Below, piece after piece: positions 59,305 to 64,000 of a stretch of DNA of 64,000 nucleotides (positions within the stretch are counted from its first letter, which is position 1; every line of letters starts with the position of its first letter). This stretch comes from Paenibacillus solanacearum (GTDB taxonomy: Bacteria; Bacillota; Bacilli; Paenibacillales; NBRC-103111): positions 34,538 to 98,537 of the forward strand of contig NZ_CAJVAS010000023.1 of NCBI RefSeq assembly GCF_910593845.1, given 5' to 3'. The notes below the pieces were generated by a model. The model saw only the letters and a program-made list of their open reading frames with translations. It did not search any database and was not told where the DNA came from. Both the position numbers and the translations under genes were made by a program.

Positions 59305-59799
59305 TTAGCGCGCGAGATCGTCTTTATCTTTCGGCGTGTCGACGCCGTCATGCTTGCCGTTCCCGTTAAACAGCGTTTCGGTCAGCGACCGCAGCTTATC
59401 AAGCACTTTGCCGTAACCGAAGCCGACCAGAAAGGCGATGCCGATCTTCGCTCCGATCGAATCGTTCGTTTGCAGCAGCAGTACGCCGCTTTGGAACAAA
59501 ATAATCGTAATGATCGCGGCGCCGCCGCACTTGATCGGCCGAAGCAAATACCACATGAGCCACCGCTCCGTCATCGGCGCGTCGTAATATTCATGCAAGA
59601 GCCGCAGGGCGTACAGCGTTCCCCCGATCGCCCCAGCCATGGCGTACAGCGCGAATTCTTTGACGGCCTCCAGCTTGATGCCTCCCCAGCTTTGCAGCGT
59701 TCCGCTATACACCAGACCGAAGAGCCAAAAACAGCCGACGAACCATATCAGCAAATACAGCGCCACCGCGAGCTTATGCCGTTGCCCTTTTGGAAACAT
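59305..59799 (-). CDS. Hypothetical membrane protein
   Basis: 164 residues with four membrane segments (ALYLLIWFVGCFWLFGLVY, FALYAMAGAIGGTLYALRLL, AIITIILFQSGVLLL, AFLVGFGYGKVLDKLRSL) and a charged C-terminal tail (NGKHDGVDTPKDKDD). GGGGGAGG precedes the ATG. I do not recognise the family. No operon partner; it lies divergent from a GDPD gene. Confidence 0.65.
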   Translation of the reverse strand: MFPKGQRHKLAVALYLLIWFVGCFWLFGLVYSGTLQSWGGIKLEAVKEFALYAMAGAIGGTLYALRLLHEYYDAPMTERWLMWYLLRPIKCGGAAIITIILFQSGVLLLQTNDSIGAKIGIAFLVGFGYGKVLDKLRSLTETLFNGNGKHDGVDTPKDKDDLAR

Positions 59800-60214
59800 A
59801 CAGGCCTCCCCCCTTTCCCCGCATGTTGCGTTCTTGCTTCAACATATGAAGCGAGGCGGACGAGGGTGCGTGCCACGTGCGAAATCACAGGCGCGACGGC
59901 CGATCTGCTCGGCACTTGAGCCGTTTTTTTGCCGCGTGCAGCGAAAACGGTATGCGGGAATGAAGACGTGAAGACAGCAGTAGTACAAAAATACGAACGG
60001 ATGGAAAATGTTGTCGACAGCATTGATGACGAAATCATGCTTTCATTTGATTGAAATGGCGCTCGTTGTACATTACCATGTACTTGTGACGGCATGTTAT
60101 CGTTTACAATAGGCGGCGAATGGTTTACCGGAACACACCGCGCTGCTGCTTGCATAGCCCTGCGGCAGGGGAATGAACGAATCGAACCAAACGAATCGAT
60201 GAGGAGCGAATCAT
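59800..60214. other. Divergent intergenic region before the third GDPD gene
   Basis: 415 bases. It contains a 6-bp-arm dyad GTACAT/ATGTAC at 60068-60083 and a possible promoter around 60084-60110 (TTGTGA, 15 bp, TACAAT). No gene seen. The part GAAATGGCGCTCGTTG near 60052 resembles a stretch near 27892 before the DeoR/GDPD genes. Confidence 0.5.
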
Positions 60215-60937
60215 ATGAAAATCAGAGGCATCGCGCACCGGGGCTATCCGGTCAAATACGCGGAGAATACGCTGACCGCCTTTCAAGCGGCGTACGAATT
60301 GGATTTTACCCATCTGGAGCTGGACGTTCACCTGAGCAAGGACGGGGTGCCGGTGCTGATGCACGACTATGCGATCGACCGCATGACCGATGGCAAGGGG
60401 CTGATCCGCGATTACACGCTGGAGGAGCTGAAGCGGTTCACCGTGAAAGGCACCGACCCGATTCCGACGCTGGAGGAGGCCATGCAGCTGCTGAAAGGCA
60501 AGATGAACGTACTCATCGAGCTGAAGCAGGCGGGCGATATGTACCCCGGGCTGGAAGAAAAAGTGCTCGAGGTGGTACGCCGCACCGATACGCTTGATCA
60601 GTCGCGAATCATAGCTTTTGACCATTTCGCCCTGGAACGGGTGCGTCAGCTCGATCAGGATATTGAGCTTGGGGCGCTGTGCTCTGGCAGCTTGCCGCAT
60701 GTGTTTCCTTTTCTGAAGCAGATCAGGTGCAATTTCCTGGGCATCCAGTTTCGCTTCGTTACGCCGCGCTATGCGGCAATGATGGAGGAGCAAGGTATCA
60801 TCTCCGGCCCTTGGCCGATAGAGACGATAGAAGATATGGAGCAGATCGCCGCCCATTATCCGACCGCGCTCATTACGACGAACCATTTGGAGCGGTGGGC
60901 GGAATTTTACCGCAATCATCCGGAACTGCACGTATAG
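60215..60937 (+). CDS. Glycerophosphodiester phosphodiesterase (third GDPD copy)
   Basis: 240 residues, cytoplasmic, with the same start and motifs as the gene at 29074: IRGIAHRGYP, ENTLTAFQAA, ELDVHLSKDGVPVLMHD. The catalytic His pair and acidic metal ligands are complete. GAGGAGCG lies before the ATG. It is a monocistron, unlike the first copy which follows a DeoR gene. The pair probably arose by duplication within the genus and may differ in regulation or substrate. Confidence 0.9.
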   Translation: MKIRGIAHRGYPVKYAENTLTAFQAAYELDFTHLELDVHLSKDGVPVLMHDYAIDRMTDGKGLIRDYTLEELKRFTVKGTDPIPTLEEAMQLLKGKMNVLIELKQAGDMYPGLEEKVLEVVRRTDTLDQSRIIAFDHFALERVRQLDQDIELGALCSGSLPHVFPFLKQIRCNFLGIQFRFVTPRYAAMMEEQGIISGPWPIETIEDMEQIAAHYPTALITTNHLERWAEFYRNHPELHV

Positions 60938-61114
60938 AGATCGATGGGGCATTGGTTCCATCGATGCCAAACAATTGTGAAAAGCATGGAAGGCATCACC
61001 CTGACATCGGATAGATGACGGGGTATTGCTTTTGAAAATTATCTTTACTACACTAACGCGTTGTTGTATTATCGTATTATCGTAATAAACAAACATGTCG
61101 AAGGAGTGATTGTT

Positions 61115-62233
61115 TTGTCCCCCATATCGTCATCTGACCGTATCTTTGAAGTGGAGACCCGTCAAGCGCTCGGCAAGCTCAAGCCGTATTCCCCGGGCAA
61201 GCCAATCTGGGAGGTGCAGGAGGAGCTCGGGATTGAGCGCGTCATCAAGCTGGCATCGAACGAGAACCCGCTCGGCGCTTCGCCGAAGGCGCTGGAAGCG
61301 GTGCAGCGCTTCCTGCCGGAGCTGCACCGGTATCCGGATGCACAGGCCGTTCATTTGCGGAAGGCGATCGCCGAACGGACGGCGCTGGCGCCTGAGCAGC
61401 TGATCGTCACGAACGGGGGCGACGAGCTGCTGACGCTCATCTCAGAAACGTTCCTGGAGGCGGGCGACGAGATTGTTGCGCCGTCGCCGACCTTCAGCGA
61501 GTACGAATTCGGCGCCACGCTCATGGGGGCGGTCACCGTCCCGGTTCCGTTTGCGGACGGCTTCCGTTTCGACGTCGACGCGATCCTGTCTGCCGTAACG
61601 GAGCGGACGAAGCTTGTGTGCATCTGCTCTCCGAACAACCCGACTGGGGTGTATTTGCCGCAAGACGAGCTGCGCCGCTTGCTCGATGCGCTGCCGAAAC
61701 GGGTGCTTGTCTTATACGACGCGGCGTACAGCCATTACGTGACGGCGGAAGACTATTCGAACGGGCTGGAGTTCGTGCGCAAGGGCTATCCGGTCATTGT
61801 GCTGCAGACGTTCTCCAAAATATTCGGTCTTGCCGGCATTCGCGTCGGCTTCGGCGCCGCGCCCGAGGACATTATCCGCAGCATTTTGCAAGTGAAAGAG
61901 CCGTTCAACGTGAACGCGCTGGCTCAAGTGGCGGCCGCCGCGGCGATTGCGGACGAAGACCATATCAAGGCGTCGTGCGAAATGAATTCGCAGGGTCGAG
62001 CGCAGCTGTACGAGGGGCTGCGGAAGCTCGGATACGGATGGACGGAGAGCATGAGCAATTTTGTGCTGGTTCATCTGGGCCCGGATGCCGCGCGTATCGG
62101 CGACGGCCTGCTGCATCGGGGCATCATCGTCCGTTCCGGCGCCGCGTGGGGGCTGCACGAATACGTGAGGGTGAGCATTGGCACGGCGGAGGAAAACGGC
62201 CTATTCCTTGAAGCACTGTCGGAGTTGCGCTGA
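61115..62233 (+). CDS. hisC: Histidinol-phosphate aminotransferase
   Basis: 372 residues, the usual HisC length. N-terminal LKPYSPGKPIWEVQEELG and KLASNENPLGASPKA; PLP lysine in LQTFSKIFGLAGIRVGF; CSPNNPTGVYLP holds the cofactor Asn. It transfers an amino group to imidazole acetol phosphate in histidine synthesis and often also serves aromatic amino acids. TTG start at 61115, 9 bases from GAAGGAG; the upstream frame has no support. It stands alone, away from a his operon. A promoter TTTACT (61044-61049), 17 bp, TATTAT (61067-61072) is possible. Confidence 0.9.
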   Translation: MSPISSSDRIFEVETRQALGKLKPYSPGKPIWEVQEELGIERVIKLASNENPLGASPKALEAVQRFLPELHRYPDAQAVHLRKAIAERTALAPEQLIVTNGGDELLTLISETFLEAGDEIVAPSPTFSEYEFGATLMGAVTVPVPFADGFRFDVDAILSAVTERTKLVCICSPNNPTGVYLPQDELRRLLDALPKRVLVLYDAAYSHYVTAEDYSNGLEFVRKGYPVIVLQTFSKIFGLAGIRVGFGAAPEDIIRSILQVKEPFNVNALAQVAAAAAIADEDHIKASCEMNSQGRAQLYEGLRKLGYGWTESMSNFVLVHLGPDAARIGDGLLHRGIIVRSGAAWGLHEYVRVSIGTAEENGLFLEALSELR

Positions 62234-62275
62234 ATAGCTTAGCGGCCTGGATTCGTGCCGGGCGGGCAATAACAT

Positions 62276-62314
62276 GCGGCTGCGGGACTAACCCGCCAGC
62301 CGCCTCTTTTTTTA
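62276..62314 (+). terminator. hisC terminator
   Basis: GCGGCTGCGGG (62276-62286) pairs with CCCGC and AGCCGC (62292-62303, one bulge), then CTC and T7. Confidence 0.85.
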
Positions 62315-62349
62315 AGGCCGATTCCCCCGAATACGGCGGGAAATGAAGG

Positions 62350-62378
62350 TTGACAAAAGTGCGGGCGTCTCTTACAAT
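62350..62378 (+). promoter_or_regulatory. mgtC promoter
   Basis: TTGACA (62350-62355), 17 bp, TACAAT (62373-62378), close to the consensus. The start point would be near 62385, only about 18 bases before the GTG start, so there is no room for an M-box riboswitch. Confidence 0.75.
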
Positions 62379-62402
62379 TACAAAATCATTCGGTGATCCG
62401 GG

Positions 62403-62948
62403 GTGCCGGATACGCATTTGAAGCTTGGGGAGGACTTGAACGACTTGGACAGCGTTTGGCATATCGATACGTTAGGCGTCGTATTGCGGTTGACATTGGC
62501 GGTCATTTTAGGCGGAGCCATCGGATTCGAACGGGAATGGAAGAAACGGGCTGCCGGCTTTCGCACGCATATTCTCGTATGTTTGGCCGCGGCATGCTTA
62601 ATGGTATTGTCCATATACGGGTTTGAGGATTTTTATTCCGATCCTGCCAACTGGACGGAGGATTCGGGAGGCGATCCCAACCTGCTGGCCGACCCGGCGC
62701 GACTTGCGGCCCAGGTCATCAGCGGCATCGGATTTTTGGGAGCCGGCGCGATTTTGCAGAAGAACGAATCCATCATCGGTTTGACGACGGCGGCAACGGT
62801 ATGGGTCGTCGCGGCAGTCGGTTTATGCGTAGGCGCGGGGTTTTATTACTGTGCGGTTCTGCTGACGGTCATGTCGCTGTTCACGCTGACCGGTTTGAAA
62901 TACGTCGAAGGCTGGTTCCGGATCAAGAAGCAGCAAAGCGAGAAATAG
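62403..62948 (+). CDS. mgtC: MgtC/SapB-family membrane protein
   Basis: 181 residues with four or five helices. The MgtC N-terminal domain is clear: RLTLAVILGGAIGFEREWKKRAAGFRTHILVCLAAA and ISGIGFLGAGAILQ. The family affects growth at low Mg2+ and the F1Fo ATPase in pathogens; in Bacillota its role is not settled. GTG 62403 is preceded by GGTGATCC at 5 bases; in-frame TTG codons at 62436 and 62445 are alternatives. The C-terminal ACT-like domain of longer members is missing, so this is the short form. Confidence 0.87.
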   Translation: MPDTHLKLGEDLNDLDSVWHIDTLGVVLRLTLAVILGGAIGFEREWKKRAAGFRTHILVCLAAACLMVLSIYGFEDFYSDPANWTEDSGGDPNLLADPARLAAQVISGIGFLGAGAILQKNESIIGLTTAATVWVVAAVGLCVGAGFYYCAVLLTVMSLFTLTGLKYVEGWFRIKKQQSEK

Positions 62949-63033
62949 ACGTTTCCATAACAAAAGACGCGCTCTCCGATAAGGAGGCCACTGAAGAACT
63001 TATGTTTTTCTACAGGCGTCTGGCACAGGTTGC

Positions 63034-63082
63034 AAAAAAGACATCTACCTCCATTTTTTAGGGGGGGCGGATGTCTTTTTTT
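63034..63082. terminator. Bidirectional terminator
   Basis: AAAAAAGACATC (63034-63045) pairs with GATGTCTTTTTTT (63070-63082), T-run on one side and A-run on the other. Between mgtC and the transposase gene. Confidence 0.8.
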
Positions 63083-64000
63083 GGGGCTCTAAATCGGTTT
63101 ACTCGCTGTGTTTTTTAATCTATCAGTTTCAATATTCGCTTTAGATTTACAGCGAATATAGTCATTGCACCTTGCATTTCCATACCAAGCAGACCCGAGG
63201 ATGTAGCGACATCATACCCGTGTCCATGTTTAAGTTCACTGTTCTTTGCTTCAATTTTGTACCTCTCCTTGGACTTCTCCTTGAAGTATTCCGTCTCTTG
63301 GAAGGCCATCTGCTCCAAATGTTCATTGGATTTAATGGTTACGGAATACGTCTTACTTTTGGCACCTTCTTTGTAACAGCCTTCTTTGATTGGACAACGC
63401 TTGCATAGCTCTACATCAAAATAATAAGTAATCGCCTGGTTTTGGCCGACACCTTTTTTACCCTCTCGGGCCTTTCGGGTCGCCATGTGACCAGTTGGAC
63501 ATACGTACATGCCGGCATCTTTGTTGAACAGAAATTCGTCTTCCTTCTTGCGGCTTCCTTGCGTGATGAGCGGATTGAGTTTTGCTATGAGTTCAATCTC
63601 GCTACTCTTCGTGTATGAAATATTATCCTTTTCCGAATACGCAGTATCGCCAATGACAGTTTTGACCTGCATGCCGGCTGCTTTACTTTTTTCGATGAGC
63701 GTTTGTAATTGTTTGCCATCATTCTTCTCACCAGTTGTAATGACAGCCGCTGTGATAATACGTTCCTCGGTCATGGCTAGATGTGTTTTGTATCCAAAGA
63801 AAGCGGAGTCTGCGCTCTTGTGTCCCACACGCGCATCCGGATCTGCCGCCACACGAAGTTGCTCGACGTCATCTTCCACCGTCTCCTTCAACAAGTTGAG
63901 CGGCTCCAAAATTTTCGGCACTTGTGCGATTTCGGATTCGGTTTCGATGAAGGCGACAAGTTTTTGGCAATACTTAATTTCGTCTTCGAGTACGTTGCTC
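63083..64000 (-). mobile_element. IS1182-like element, truncated by the window edge
   Basis: Contains the partial transposase gene above. The left boundary is approximate. The AT-rich composition differs from the adjacent GC-rich mgtC gene. Confidence 0.7.
63115..64000 (-). CDS. IS1182-family transposase, partial (N-terminus outside window)
   Basis: The frame runs from the stop at 63115 to the right edge without a stop, so the protein continues beyond the window. Visible are a DDE-type core (DARVGHKSADSAFFGYKTHL, then VIGDTAYSEKDN) and a cysteine-bearing segment (CKRCPIKEGCY) with the end RYKIEAKNSELKHGHGYDVA typical of IS1182 transposases. A GTG at 63921 is internal. The terminal inverted repeat on the left should lie between about 63083 and 63114, but I cannot fix it without the other end. 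Confidence 0.88.
   Translation of the reverse strand, partial: SNVLEDEIKYCQKLVAFIETESEIAQVPKILEPLNLLKETVEDDVEQLRVAADPDARVGHKSADSAFFGYKTHLAMTEERIITAAVITTGEKNDGKQLQTLIEKSKAAGMQVKTVIGDTAYSEKDNISYTKSSEIELIAKLNPLITQGSRKKEDEFLFNKDAGMYVCPTGHMATRKAREGKKGVGQNQAITYYFDVELCKRCPIKEGCYKEGAKSKTYSVTIKSNEHLEQMAFQETEYFKEKSKERYKIEAKNSELKHGHGYDVATSSGLLGMEMQGAMTIFAVNLKRILKLID

Noticed and set aside
57378..59351. 657-codon minus-strand frame opposite the SgrR gene
   Set aside because: Antisense shadow; SgrR on the plus strand has clear HTH and SBP motifs.
62385..62402. Magnesium riboswitch (M-box) considered before mgtC
   Set aside because: A near-consensus promoter leaves only about 18 bases of leader, too short for a riboswitch.

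Overview
The window looks like a chromosomal segment of a Paenibacillaceae bacterium, most likely Paenibacillus or a close relative. The evidence is a Bacillota-type gene set with strong AGGAGG ribosome binding sites, frequent GTG and TTG starts, two YjcZ-type spore peptides, a stalk-domain (copper amine oxidase N-terminal-like) protein, a very large multidomain heparinase-family lyase, an SgrR-type regulator and a MocR regulator, all in a fairly GC-rich background. The genus is inference. No rRNA, tRNA or CRISPR array was seen.

Layout. 1-2290: end of a myo-inositol-type catabolic unit (class II aldolase, mmsA/iolA) with a terminator. 2310-5708: small accessory genes, including a MerR regulator and a divergent SDR gene behind a MerR-type promoter with a 19-bp spacer. 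5862-11609: leftward MacAB/YknXYZ-like export operon with a double-length adaptor and a large secreted partner. 11915-13874: the most unusual locus, an HTH domain fused to a degenerate F1-ATPase beta-like domain, with a methyltransferase gene behind it and an AT-rich palindrome in front. 14046-19067: PatB-type lyase, 6-phosphogluconolactonase, YjcZ peptide, AraC/PhyH pair, and a Fur-box-controlled DUF2325 gene. 19098-22895: FadR-type regulator and the glcDF glycolate/lactate oxidase operon with a 25-bp operator. 23367-30916: amidoligase, PAP2 and UgtP-like glycolipid pair, SRPBCC-ArsR pair with twin operators, a DeoR regulator, and two glycerophosphodiester phosphodiesterases (GDPD). 31103-39986: paired membrane proteins, stalk protein, second YjcZ peptide, CheY-like regulator, lipoprotein, alpha/beta hydrolase, His-rich membrane protein, HD hydrolase, HAD-NUDIX fusion, MocR regulator and GNAT acetyltransferase.

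40000-47400 is visibly more AT-rich and looks acquired. It holds pyrF, a duplicated dinB gene around an RDD gene and a sigma-factor fragment, then an arsenic cluster: arsR-acr3-arsC leftward and marR-arsO-arsM rightward. The MarR branch carries the same 14-bp palindrome in front of marR and of arsO. 47533-51075: YvyF-like protein, a secreted protein made of 60-residue tandem repeats, and an OmpR-type two-component system behind four 11-bp-spaced direct repeats. 51399-62948: heparinase-family exoenzyme, MFS exporter divergent from SgrR, a third GDPD, hisC and mgtC. An IS1182-type transposase is cut by the right edge.

Many units follow the pattern of a regulator next to, or divergent from, its target with a visible dyad between them: MerR/SDR, HTH-F1beta, FadR/glcDF, ArsR/SRPBCC, DeoR/GDPD, MarR/arsO, SgrR/MFS. 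The metabolic content suggests a saprophyte that uses polysaccharides, inositol, glycolate or lactate and glycerophosphodiesters.
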